Source: Cobetia amphilecti (GTDB taxonomy: Bacteria; Pseudomonadota; Gammaproteobacteria; Pseudomonadales; Halomonadaceae). Taken from it: a stretch of 64,000 nucleotides of DNA. Both the position numbers and the translations under genes were made by a program. Every line of letters begins with the position of its first letter. The first letter of the stretch is position 1. A model generated the notes under the pieces. It was not told the DNA's origin, did no database searches, and saw nothing but the letters and a program-made list of their open reading frames with translations. The stretch spans positions 2,108,001-2,172,000 of the forward strand of contig NZ_CP084115.1 of assembly GCF_020217465.1 (NCBI RefSeq). The letters run 5' to 3'. Positions 56,236-64,000 of this stretch are shown here, piece by piece.

Positions 56236-56340
56236 GCGGTTTCCTTGGGGAATAGAGGGGCTGGGGAAAATGGGTGCCACGAAACGGGGCATGGGAAGAT
56301 CGGGATCACGAATGGCGTAACGCTGAAGGAATGGCGCACG

Positions 56341-56583
56341 TCACGTCACGAGGGCGACCACCGCCGCCAGACAGATGACAAACAGCGAGATATCGAACCA
56401 GGCCTCGAACCAGAGCTCGTGATTGGCCAACAGACGATGCAGCAGCGTGCGAATGATACCCGCCGCCAGCAAGGCGACCAGCGCATAGACCAGCATCGGG
56501 CTGATCAGGAATTCCCCGACCACCATTTCATGCAGCGCATTGAAGCCAGGCGCAACATCATTGCCTGCAGCGATTTCCTTCAT
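56341..56583 (-). CDS. DUF1656 small membrane protein (AaeX-like)
   Basis: An 80-residue inner-membrane protein with two transmembrane helices (about 28-50 and 60-79). DUF1656 members are the first gene of aaeXAB-type operons and are thought to belong to the efflux complex, though their role is unclear. The VGEFLISPMLVYALVALLAA motif is typical. AGGA six bases before 56583 supports the start; a shorter start at Met20 would also fit the family. It precedes the HlyD gene by 105 bp. Confidence 0.85.
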   Translation of the reverse strand: MKEIAAGNDVAPGFNALHEMVVGEFLISPMLVYALVALLAAGIIRTLLHRLLANHELWFEAWFDISLFVICLAAVVALVT

Positions 56584-57009
56584 CGAGATGTCCTAATCCT
56601 GTGTTATGCGAGATCTGGCTTGCGTCATGCGAGAGCTTGGTCCCACCTGACAAAATCCCGACTGACATGCGTACAATCAGCGTTCAACGATGGTGGCAGA
56701 CTCGTGCGCATTCAAGGTCCGCGAGTGGACTGTTCCACCATGCGGATCTGGAGGGCAGCGTCGTCGCTGAGAATATATGCAGGCTAACATTTTTTGCCGT
56801 CGCGCACCGTTGCGTCAGAAGAATCACCCCATTCCTCGCACAACGGGCGACCAGAATCCGCTCTCAATTTGGCTGAACGCTAATTGGAACAATCAGCCTG
56901 GACGCCAAGTATTCAGGTAGTAGCAGAGTACAAGGTGCCCCGAACGCAAGACGGCTTACCCGGAAGGCAAGCCGTCTTGTTTTTTCCACTTCCTGCTTCC
57001 TGCAGATTG
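56584..57009. other. Gap between the efflux and TRAP loci
   Basis: About 425 bp with no protein-coding sequence that I can support. It contains a strong rightward terminator at 56947-56986 that follows no rightward gene, and a TACAAT near 56671-56681 that might be a rightward -10. Confidence 0.45.
56947..56986 (+). terminator. Orphan rightward terminator
   Basis: An 11-bp perfect stem (56947-56957 with 56969-56979), 11-nt loop and a run of seven T on the + strand. No + strand gene lies upstream within the gap. On the minus strand it also follows the TRAP permease stop, but without a T-run. Confidence 0.85.
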
Positions 57010-58305
57010 CTACACCGCGTAGCCGAGCACGCGTGGCAGCCACAGGGCGAGCTCAGGGAACAACATCACCACCGCCAGCGCTGCCAGCATCGCCACCACG
57101 AAGACCATGGCCCAACCTACCGTCTTCTCGAGCCGGACCCCGGCCACGCTACTGGTCACCATCAGATTGACCGCCACTGGCGGGGTGAACTGCCCGATCG
57201 CGATGTTCATCGCCAGCAGGATACCGAACCACACCGGATGCCAGCCGAAGTGCTGCATCACCGGAATCAGCACCGGCATCAGGATCAGGTAGATGGAGAC
57301 CGCATCCAGCAGCATCCCGGCAATCAGCACTGCCACCATCACCAGAATCAGCAGCGTCGTTCCGCTATCCGACAGCGTGATCAGCCATTCGGCCAGATGC
57401 CGGAAGGTACCCAGCATGGTGCCCGCCCAGGCGAATATGCCCGCCAGCGCGATGATCAGCATCACCACACCGGAGATGACGGCCGCCTCTCTGAGCAGTT
57501 CCCACACCTGGGAGAGCTTGAGCTCGCGGGTGATGAATAACCCGACACACAGCCCATAGGCGGCGGCCACTACCGCCGCTTCCGTGGGCGTGAAGAGGCC
57601 TGAGCGCAGTCCGCCGAGGATGATCACCGGCGCGAGCAGGGCCGGGATCGCTGCGCGGAACGCCGGACCCAGCGCGATACGCTCTACCTGAGTCGGGTCT
57701 TCCCAGCGATAGCGACGCGAAAGGAACCAGGCCGGCAGCAGCAAGGCCACGCCCACCAGCAAGCCCGGAATCAGGCCCGCGGCAAACAGCGCACGCAGAT
57801 CCACCCCCGGCACCACGATGGAATAGAGGATCAGCGCGATGGACGGCGGGATCAGGATCGCCGTGGAGGCCGAGGCCGCAATCAGCGTCGCCGAGAACGC
57901 CCTGGGGTAGCCCGCCCGAGTCATGCTGGGGATCATCACCATCGCCACCGCGGCCGCATCCGCCGGGCCGGAGCCGCTCATGCCGCCCATGATCAGGCAT
58001 ACCAGCACCGCCACCAGTGCGAGCCCCCCGTGACGCGGGCCGATGAGCGCCTGGGCAAAGCGCACCAGCCGCGCCGCCACACCGGCACGCTCGAACACCA
58101 GCCCCGTCAGGATGAACAGCGGAATGGCGATCAGCGGATACTTGGCGATGCTGTTGTAGGTATTGGTGCCGAGGGTGGCTAGCATGCTGACCGGCAGCCC
58201 CGCGACGATACCCACCGCACCCGAGAGCCCCAGCGCGAAGGCCACCGGCACGCCGAGTATCAACAGGGCGGCAAAACTGGCGAGCAACCAGAGATCAGGA
58301 CTCAT
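57010..58305 (-). CDS. dctM: TRAP transporter large permease, DctM-type
   Basis: The ion-coupled channel subunit of a TRAP (tripartite ATP-independent periplasmic) importer. The 431-residue protein has about 12 helices. The N-terminal LILGVPVAFALGLSGAVGI, the ATLIAASASTAILIPPSIALILYSIV segment and the late GQFTPPVAVNLMVTSS are those of DctM. The start at 58305 is chosen from AAGGAG seven bases upstream; the longer frame to 58368 lies in dctQ. It overlaps dctQ by 11 bp. Last gene of the leftward PQM operon. Confidence 0.92.
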   Translation of the reverse strand: MSPDLWLLASFAALLILGVPVAFALGLSGAVGIVAGLPVSMLATLGTNTYNSIAKYPLIAIPLFILTGLVFERAGVAARLVRFAQALIGPRHGGLALVAVLVCLIMGGMSGSGPADAAAVAMVMIPSMTRAGYPRAFSATLIAASASTAILIPPSIALILYSIVVPGVDLRALFAAGLIPGLLVGVALLLPAWFLSRRYRWEDPTQVERIALGPAFRAAIPALLAPVIILGGLRSGLFTPTEAAVVAAAYGLCVGLFITRELKLSQVWELLREAAVISGVVMLIIALAGIFAWAGTMLGTFRHLAEWLITLSDSGTTLLILVMVAVLIAGMLLDAVSIYLILMPVLIPVMQHFGWHPVWFGILLAMNIAIGQFTPPVAVNLMVTSSVAGVRLEKTVGWAMVFVVAMLAALAVVMLFPELALWLPRVLGYAV

Positions 58306-58903
58306 GATCTGACTCCTTGTGCTCTGACGACGCATTTTGACCGGGCCCTTGCGAAAGACGCTCGACACACTGCTGCAACTGACGCCAGGCCATCGCCAGC
58401 GCCAATATGGGCAGCCAGATCACGTACCACCAGTTGGGCAGACCCAGCCCCGGTGACAGCGAGTCCCACTGATACTCCTCCAGCGCGAAGGTCCCCCCGA
58501 ACCACACCACCAGCCCCAGCACGACCAGCACCGCCAGGGTCTGCACGATCACGACCAGTCGCCAGAGCGGCAACGGCAGCACGTCTTCCAGCAATGCGAT
58601 ACGAATATGCGCCTGACGGCGAATCGCCACCGAGGCGCCCGCCAGCGTCAACAACACCAGCAGGAAGACCGAGAATTCCTCGGTAAAGGCAAAGGAGGCA
58701 TCGGTGGCATAACGCACCACCACATTGGCCAGACTGATGATACCGATCAGTCCCAGCGCCAACGCCGCCAGCCAGGACTCCGGCCGCACGCGTGGCGGTG
58801 GCCTGTCCGTGGGGGCAGGCGCTCCATTGGCGCCGTCTTGCAGAGCTCGTTGCGACGTTTGAGGTGATGCTTGTTGAGAGGATTGTTGCGACTTTTGCGA
58901 CAT
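58295..58903 (-). CDS. dctQ: TRAP transporter small permease, DctQ-type
   Basis: The 202-residue protein has a hydrophilic, Gln/Ser-rich N-terminus (about 1-35) and four transmembrane helices (about 45-175), with the DctQ pattern around FTEEFSVFLLVLLTLAGASVAIRRQAHIRI and WDSLSPGLGLPNWW. The Gln/Ser-rich N-terminal tail is longer than usual. The start at 58903 has a weak GTGGA site, so a downstream start is possible. It couples with dctM by overlap and lies 125 bp after dctP. Confidence 0.9.
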   Translation of the reverse strand: MSQKSQQSSQQASPQTSQRALQDGANGAPAPTDRPPPRVRPESWLAALALGLIGIISLANVVVRYATDASFAFTEEFSVFLLVLLTLAGASVAIRRQAHIRIALLEDVLPLPLWRLVVIVQTLAVLVVLGLVVWFGGTFALEEYQWDSLSPGLGLPNWWYVIWLPILALAMAWRQLQQCVERLSQGPGQNASSEHKESDHES

Positions 58904-59028
58904 GACACGCGATCCACACGAACGCCGAGGCTGTCAGGCCCCGGCGTGGTTCTTCACTCAATAACGCGCATAGACCGCATTATTCCCGATGTCATCTGCT
59001 CTGTGAGCAGCGGCGATCATGGCCAGGC

Positions 59029-60156
59029 TCAGCGCGAGGCCTCGACCTCGGCACGTGCCGTCTCGACCAGCGCCTCACCGATCTTCGGTGTCCAGCTTTC
59101 GTAGACCGACTGGGTGGCATCCCGGAAGGCCTGCATCGCATCCTCATCCAGCTTGACGACATTCACGCCGCGCGCCTCGATGTCCGCCAGCCGCTGGGCA
59201 TTGCCTTCACGACTCATGGCGATCTCCCACGCGCCTGCTTCCCTGGCGGTTTCGGTCAGCAGAGTGCGCTCCTGTTCACTGAGCGACTTCCACACGCGCT
59301 GGTTGGCGGCGAAGATCAGCGGGTCCGCCATGTAGTGCCAGAGCGTCAGGTGGCTCTGACCGACCTGATCGATGCGCGCGACATCGAACACCGACAGCGG
59401 GTTCTCCTGGCCATCCACCGCGCCGGTGGTCAGTGCCGGCTTGGCATCCGCCCAGCTCATCTGCGTCGGGTTGGCGCCCAGCGCCGTGAAGGTGTCCTGG
59501 AACAGCGGCGAGCCCACCACACGAATCTTCAGGCCCTTCAGGTCATCCGGCGAGGTGATCGATTTCGACGAGTTGGACACCTCACGGAAGCCGTTCTCGC
59601 CCCACGCCAGCGGCTTGATGCCCTTGGACTCGATGGCGGCGAAGACCTGCTTGCCCGACTCGCCCTGGGTCAGCGCATCGATGGCGGCATGGTCCGGCAT
59701 CAGGAACGGCAGCGAGAACAGGTTGAGCTCCGGCACCTGGGGCGACCAGTTGATGGTCGAGCCCACCGCGAGATCGATCAGCCCCTGACGCATGGCCGAG
59801 AACTCCTTGGTCTGGTCCCCCGCCACCAGCTGGGCATTCGGATAGACGCGCAGGGTGAGGTCGCCACCGGAGCGCTCCTCTACCAGCTCCGCCCACTTCT
59901 CGGCCGCCTGCCCCCACGGGAAGGCATCCGACAACACGGTGGAGACGGACAGCTCGCGCGCCTCGGCATCACTCGCCATCAGCGGTGACAGCAGAGCCAG
60001 CCCAAGCACGCCGGCCATCAAGGCGGAGCGACCCGTGGCAGCGGCACGCGGGCGCGCGGTCTGGCTTTGAGAAAGGGCTGGAGAATGATCCGAAGTGCAG
60101 TGACGCAGATGACGAGGGGCGGGGCCAGCGTTGGCGTGTACAGCGGTCAGGGTCAT
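59029..60156 (-). CDS. dctP: TRAP transporter substrate-binding protein, DctP-type
   Basis: It binds a carboxylate in the periplasm and presents it to DctQM. The 375-residue product has an unusually long N-region before the hydrophobic signal core (LMAGVLGLALLSPLMASDAEA, about 48-68). The mature part has ALGANPTQMSWADAKPALTTGAVDGQENPLS, the DctP hallmark with the Arg-binding region KIRVVGSPL. The start at 60156 has AGAGG six bases upstream; a frame back to 60354 is not supported. The specificity cannot be told; C4-dicarboxylates, sugar acids and ectoine are all known in the family. Confidence 0.92.
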   Translation of the reverse strand: MTLTAVHANAGPAPRHLRHCTSDHSPALSQSQTARPRAAATGRSALMAGVLGLALLSPLMASDAEARELSVSTVLSDAFPWGQAAEKWAELVEERSGGDLTLRVYPNAQLVAGDQTKEFSAMRQGLIDLAVGSTINWSPQVPELNLFSLPFLMPDHAAIDALTQGESGKQVFAAIESKGIKPLAWGENGFREVSNSSKSITSPDDLKGLKIRVVGSPLFQDTFTALGANPTQMSWADAKPALTTGAVDGQENPLSVFDVARIDQVGQSHLTLWHYMADPLIFAANQRVWKSLSEQERTLLTETAREAGAWEIAMSREGNAQRLADIEARGVNVVKLDEDAMQAFRDATQSVYESWTPKIGEALVETARAEVEASR

Positions 60157-60293
60157 GAATAACCTCTTGATTATGATGTTATTGAGTGTGTCCAGAGGCA
60201 GATTCGCATCTACTTTGGTCGCTGACCATTCGACCATGCGACAGATCGGCGCTTTTTCGACGCTCACAGGCTGACTCGCTGCATTACGAATCA

Positions 60294-60546
60294 CTGTACA
60301 TTTATCCACCCCACGGATTTTCCGAGACCTCTTGCGTACGAAACGCTCGACCATCGGGTGTCATCAGCGTGTGTCGCCAAGGAATGTATCCAGCGATGCA
60401 GGATGGCCAATCCTCGCGCAGGCCCCGCCAGCAGGGAGTTTTACGATATTTCCCCTTTGCAAAATGCCGTGCCTTTCACATCGTCGGCGTGTCCTGGGTC
60501 GTATCGGGTCATGATTTCATGAGGGACTGTATATTCATCCACCCCA
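60294..60546. repeat. Diverged direct repeat pair CTGTAYATTYATCCACCCCA
   Basis: Copies at 60294-60313 and 60527-60546 agree in 18 of 20 bases, and a GAGAC follows each copy after ten bases. They lie 233 bp apart in the dctP promoter region. Confidence 0.65.
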
Positions 60547-60588
60547 TTACATCCTTGAGACAAATTTCACGATATGTCGCCTTTCAAC
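60443..60588. repeat. Diverged direct repeat pair ACGATATNTCNCCTTT
   Basis: Copies begin at 60443 and 60569, 126 bp apart, with 14 of 16 core bases equal. The second copy lies just after the second copy of the ATCCACCCCA repeat. Confidence 0.55.
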
Positions 60589-60757
60589 CACGCAATGGCG
60601 CGCCACGGGTCGCAGACTCCGGATTCGGTCGGTAGACTGAGCGCCGTTCCCGCAAGGACCAACCACGACTGACCAACATCACGCACGCAAGTGTCGTACC
60701 TGACATCTCGTCGGCACCGCTCCCACGGTCCCGACCCCGACCGATGAGGCCCCTTCC

Positions 60758-62353
60758 ATGCCGCACCCCCAGCAGGAAGCCGTACCCACTCCCACCTTCG
60801 AGACCGAGCCTCTCGACACCACGCGCAAACGACTGCAGCCGACCAGCAGTCTCGGCGCAGCGGTCGTTCTGTGGTCGCTGCTGCTGGGAATGGGGATGCT
60901 GATGCTGGCCAACGGGCTGCAGGGCAGTCTGTTGGGGATTCGCGCCTCCTCGGAAGGCTTCAGCAACACCATGACGGGTATCATCATGTCGGCGTACTTC
61001 GCCGGCTTCCTGCTCGGCTCGACGCTTGCGCCCCGCAAGCTGCGCCGGGTCGGCCATGTGCGCACCTTCGCGGCGCTGGCCTCCATCACCTCGGTGTGCA
61101 TCCTGATCCATGCGCTCTATGTGGTGCCCGAGGTGTGGATCGCGATGCGCTTCATCACCGGCTTCGCCTTCGCCGGCCTCTACGTGGTGGCGGAGAGTTG
61201 GCTCAACAGCCAGGCGACCAACCAGATGCGTGGCCGTCTGCTGGCCATCTACATGGTGATCACCTATCTGGGCATGGGCGGCGGCCAGTTGCTGCTCAAC
61301 GTCGCCAACCCGGACACCTATCTGCTGTTCATCCTGGTGTCGGTGATCATGTCGCTGGCGCTGGTGCCGATGCTGCTGTCCGCCTCACCGCAACCGGAAG
61401 GCGCTCAGCCGGAGGCCATGGGGCTGGTACGTCTGCTGCGCCTGGCACCGCTGGGCACCCTGGGCGGCTTTGCCACCGGTATCGCCAACGGCACCGTCTT
61501 CGGCATGGGCGCGGTGTATGCCGACCGCGCGGGCTTGCCGGTGCAGGAAGTCTCCTGGTTCATGGGCGCCTTCATTCTGGGGGCCGCCCTGCTGCAATGG
61601 CCGCTGGGGAAGCTTTCCGACAAGCTGTCGGCCAAGAAGGTGATTCTGGGCTGCAGTCTCGGGGCGATCGCGCTGTCCATCGGTGGCGTGCCGTTCAGTG
61701 GCGGTAGCATGATGACCATGGCGCTGCTGGGTGCAGGCCTCGGCGGGCTGATCCTGACCCAGTACTCGCTGTTCCTGGCGGCGGCCAACAATCTGCTGAC
61801 GACGGCCCAGATCATCTCCGCCAGCGGCACGCTGGTGCTGATGCATGGTGCCGGCGCGATTCTTGGCCCGCTCACCGCGGGGCTTCTGATGGAGCGCTTC
61901 GGGGCCGTCGGCTTCCTCTATACCTTGACTGCCATTCACGTGCTGATCGTGATTCTGGCCGCCAGTGTCACCAGCAAGCCGCGTCAGGAGCTTGAGGCCG
62001 AGGAAGGCGATCACCCCGGCCACTATGTGGTGGCGCCCTCCACCACCAGTCCGCTGAGCGCCGCCTGGGTCGAGGAAGCCATCACCGAGCCGGAAACCGG
62101 TCAGCTGGAATTCGACTTCGATGCTGAGCCTGATTTGAGCGAGGAAGAGCTCGCTACCCAGCAACAGGAAGCGGCCTCCGAAGCAGAAGGAGGCGTCGTG
62201 CAGCAGGTCGACAATGAGGAAGGCGTGATGAACGACCGCGTCACCGGCATGGAAGACGACTGGCACCTGGATGGCCATATCGACGAGCAGGCCCAGCACC
62301 TCAGCGAAGAGGAACGTCGCGTAAAATCAGAACCGGAGCGCGAGAGCTACTGA
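60758..62353 (+). CDS. MFS transporter with acidic C-terminal tail
   Basis: A 12-helix major facilitator (about residues 30-410) followed by a hydrophilic tail of roughly 120 residues rich in Glu, Asp and Gln. The MFS motifs LLGSTLAPRKLRRVGHVR (loop 2-3) and LQWPLGKLSDKLSAKKV (loop 8-9) are present; overall it resembles the YcaD-like group. The N-terminal 30 residues are also hydrophilic. The start at 60758 lacks a clear ribosome site; Met codons further in would cut the first helix region. The tail ends in an Arg/Glu-rich segment. The substrate is unknown. It stands alone and is followed by a hairpin. Confidence 0.85.
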   Translation: MPHPQQEAVPTPTFETEPLDTTRKRLQPTSSLGAAVVLWSLLLGMGMLMLANGLQGSLLGIRASSEGFSNTMTGIIMSAYFAGFLLGSTLAPRKLRRVGHVRTFAALASITSVCILIHALYVVPEVWIAMRFITGFAFAGLYVVAESWLNSQATNQMRGRLLAIYMVITYLGMGGGQLLLNVANPDTYLLFILVSVIMSLALVPMLLSASPQPEGAQPEAMGLVRLLRLAPLGTLGGFATGIANGTVFGMGAVYADRAGLPVQEVSWFMGAFILGAALLQWPLGKLSDKLSAKKVILGCSLGAIALSIGGVPFSGGSMMTMALLGAGLGGLILTQYSLFLAAANNLLTTAQIISASGTLVLMHGAGAILGPLTAGLLMERFGAVGFLYTLTAIHVLIVILAASVTSKPRQELEAEEGDHPGHYVVAPSTTSPLSAAWVEEAITEPETGQLEFDFDAEPDLSEEELATQQQEAASEAEGGVVQQVDNEEGVMNDRVTGMEDDWHLDGHIDEQAQHLSEEERRVKSEPERESY

Positions 62354-62399
62354 TCACGCCTGACGGCATGCCGAAATTGACGAGATAAAAAAGAGATCA

Positions 62400-62433
62400 C
62401 CAAGAACACCGCCCTGAGAGGCGGTGTTCTTGG
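62400..62433. terminator. Terminator after the MFS gene
   Basis: A perfect 14-bp stem (62400-62413 with 62420-62433) with CTGAGA loop. The A-run before it reads as a T-run on the minus strand. Confidence 0.8.
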
Positions 62434-62670
62434 TTGGAGCGGGCGAAATAGCGGCGGGCGGAACAAGGAGAGGATAACGTTCGGGGGAAACCAAGAAGGC
62501 GCAAAACGATAGAGACTCAGCGACGACGATTTCCAAGCCACATACCCAGTGTTTTTCTCATTCTCAGCGGCTAGACCCTAATAAATAATTACCATTGCAC
62601 ACCCCGCACTAGACCTCAGACTACAGAAAGGTAGTCACCCTACAGCACCTACGACGTATCGCTTACCGCA

Positions 62671-62686
62671 CCGCAAACGTTTGCGG
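62671..62686 (+). promoter_or_regulatory. LacI/RbsR-type operator of the rbs operon
   Basis: CCGCAAACGTTTGCGG is a perfect 16-bp palindrome with the central AAACGTTT typical of LacI-family regulators and close to the RbsR box. It lies 79 bp before the rbsD start. Confidence 0.8.
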
Positions 62687-62764
62687 TTCATAATTGGCGC
62701 CATTGTGAACCAGCGGATTCAGATACTGGATCGACTCATTCCTGCTTTACCCAAGGACTGCGAC

Positions 62765-63184
62765 GTGAAACGACACGGCATCTTGAACGGACCTCTCAGT
62801 GGCCACCTCGCCCGCCTCGGCCATACCCACACCGTGGTGATCGCCGACGCAGGCCTGCCGATTCCCGAGGGCGTGCCCTGTGTCGACCTCGCGGTGGTTT
62901 CCGGCCTGCCCGCCATGCTGCCGGTACTGGACGCCCTGCTGGCCGAGCTGTGCATCGAGGCCACGACCCTGGCCGAGGAGCTGCCGGTCAAGAGCCCCTC
63001 CTTCCATGACGCCATCATCGAACGTCTGGATACACTGGATCGTCTGTCACTCACGCCGATCACTCGCCAGCAACTCAGTCATGAAGCCTTCAAGGCGGCG
63101 CTACCCGAGGCCAGCGTCATCGTGCGCACGGGCGAGTGCACGCCGTACGCCAACGTGATCCTGCACTGTGGGGTGCCCTTCTGA
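62765..63184 (+). CDS. rbsD: D-ribose pyranase
   Basis: RbsD converts the pyranose form of ribose to furanose for the kinase. The 139-residue product has the family N-terminus KRHGILNGPLSGHLARLGHTH with catalytic His20, Asp28 in IADAGLPIP, and the C-terminal VRTGECTPYANVIL. The start is GTG at 62765, fixed by AAGGA seven bases upstream; the open frame back to 62681 would overlap the operator. The stop codon overlaps the rbsA start by one base, TGATG. Confidence 0.94.
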   Translation: MKRHGILNGPLSGHLARLGHTHTVVIADAGLPIPEGVPCVDLAVVSGLPAMLPVLDALLAELCIEATTLAEELPVKSPSFHDAIIERLDTLDRLSLTPITRQQLSHEAFKAALPEASVIVRTGECTPYANVILHCGVPF

Positions 63185-64000
63185 TGCAGAGCCATGCACA
63201 ACCGAGAGTGCTGATGGCACTCAAGGGCATCGACAAGGGCTTCTCAGGGGTCAGCGTGCTCAAGGGTGTCGATCTGACCCTGCGCGCGGGGCGCGTGCAT
63301 GCGCTGGCCGGTGAGAATGGCGCGGGCAAGTCGACGCTGATGAAGATTCTCTCCGGCGTCTATCGCTATGACGCCGGCACGCTTTGGCTGCGTGACGAGG
63401 AAGTGGTCTTCACCACTCCACGTCAGGCGATGGACAGCCGCATCGCCATCATCCACCAGGAACTCAATCTGGTGCCAGGCCTGTCCGCCGGCGAGAACAT
63501 CTTTCTCGGCCGTGAGCCACGCACCGCGCTGGGCACCGTCGACTGGAAGCGTCTGCATCGCGATGCCCGCCAGCTGCTCGACCGCCTGCGCCAATCGTTG
63601 GATTCCCGCACCGCCGTCAGCGAGCTGAGCATCGGTCAGCAGCAGATGGTCGAGATCGCGCGTGCGCTGTCGCTGGACGCCGAGATCATCATCATGGATG
63701 AGCCCACCGATGCGCTGACCGACATCGAGACCGAGATTCTCGCCGAGGTCGTGGCGGAGCTGCGCGCCGAGGGCCGCTCGCTGGTCCTGATCACCCACCG
63801 CCTGAACGAGATCTTCAGCATGTGCGATGAAGTCGCCGTGCTGCGCGATGGCCAGATGATCCACCAGGGCCCGACGGCGGAACTGGATGAGGATGGCCTG
63901 ATTCGCCTGATGGTCGGCCGCGAGCTGGCCGAGCGCTACCCTTATACGCCCGCCACCCCTGATGGCGAAGCGATGCTCGAGGTCGAGGATCTCGAGGCGC
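63184..64000 (+). CDS. rbsA: Ribose ABC transporter ATP-binding protein RbsA, 3' end outside window
   Basis: The ATPase of a CUT2 sugar importer; full-length members carry two ABC domains in about 500 residues. The 272 codons visible hold the complete first ABC domain: Walker A GENGAGKST, Q-loop IIHQELNLVPGLS, signature LSIGQQQMVEIA, Walker B IIIMDEPTD and the His of LITHRLNE. The second domain begins near the window edge. Translation starts on the ATG that overlaps the rbsD stop, so the two are coupled. rbsC, rbsB, rbsK and rbsR would be expected further right. Confidence 0.95.
   Translation, partial: MQSHAQPRVLMALKGIDKGFSGVSVLKGVDLTLRAGRVHALAGENGAGKSTLMKILSGVYRYDAGTLWLRDEEVVFTTPRQAMDSRIAIIHQELNLVPGLSAGENIFLGREPRTALGTVDWKRLHRDARQLLDRLRQSLDSRTAVSELSIGQQQMVEIARALSLDAEIIIMDEPTDALTDIETEILAEVVAELRAEGRSLVLITHRLNEIFSMCDEVAVLRDGQMIHQGPTAELDEDGLIRLMVGRELAERYPYTPATPDGEAMLEVEDLEA

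Larger units (their letters stand above)
60157..60757. other. 600-bp gap with diverged direct repeats
   Basis: No gene was recognised between dctP and the MFS gene. Two kinds of imperfect direct repeat occur here, listed separately. Promoters for both divergent genes must lie here. Confidence 0.5.

Overview
The window looks like chromosomal DNA of a moderately halophilic gammaproteobacterium of the Halomonadaceae (Halomonas/Cobetia-like). The main evidence is a complete ectABC ectoine pathway whose EctA and EctC closely resemble Halomonas proteins, together with high GC, znuABC/zur, nfuA, and a siroheme sulfite reductase paired with a DUF934 protein. I see no prophage, CRISPR array, rRNA or tRNA. 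The only integrase-like gene is cut by the left edge.

Layout. 1-3.0 kb: the 3' part of a tyrosine recombinase, sufE with a strong terminator, and a Xre/RES toxin-antitoxin pair under a palindromic control region. 3.0-9.9 kb: a zinc-starvation block. zur, a second-type dihydroorotase (pyrC2-like), znuA, znuC, znuB, hisI and yidD all read leftward, and a DUF1826 gene reads rightward. Two sites resembling the Zur consensus lie in front of pyrC2 and in front of the DUF1826 gene. 10.0-13.6 kb: a three-gene envelope system made of a retropepsin-like lipoprotein, an inactive-transglutaminase/7TM protein and a RimK-like ATP-grasp ligase. 13.6-14.7 kb has no recognisable gene.

14.7-22.4 kb: a DUF3833 lipoprotein, a catalytically degenerate GAF-GGDEF-EAL protein, ectABC, and an active-looking diguanylate cyclase with a duplicated sensory motif. 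22.7-29.1 kb: nfuA, metH and a MATE exporter. 29.2-33.1 kb: a decayed two-gene signalling unit, consisting of a periplasmic binding protein with two in-frame stops and a PAS-GGDEF-EAL receptor with a frameshift. 33.4-35.6 kb: sulfite reductase and its DUF934 partner. 35.8-40.1 kb: small unknown genes and a Cache/HD protein whose output domains are degenerate.

40.4-52.4 kb: a galactoside utilisation cluster. It holds a GntR regulator, galactonate dehydratase, an SDR sugar dehydrogenase, KDGal kinase, KDPGal aldolase, an SMP-30 lactonase, a GH36 alpha-galactosidase, a GH42 beta-galactosidase and a GntP permease. Together these make a De Ley-Doudoroff route from galactosides to pyruvate and glyceraldehyde-3-phosphate. 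The same TGTC-N-GACA palindrome lies before the regulator and before the permease, which suggests one regulon. 52.5-56.6 kb: a small unknown gene and an AaeXAB-like efflux system. 57.0-60.2 kb: a DctPQM TRAP transporter. 60.2-64 kb: a 600-bp gap with diverged direct repeats, an MFS transporter with an acidic tail, and the start of a ribose (rbs) operon behind a perfect 16-bp LacI-type operator. rbsA runs off the right edge.

Three of the four complete or composite c-di-GMP-type genes show loss of catalytic motifs or disruption, so this stretch appears to be a site of turnover of signalling proteins. Functions are assigned from motifs and remembered family features; no database search was possible.
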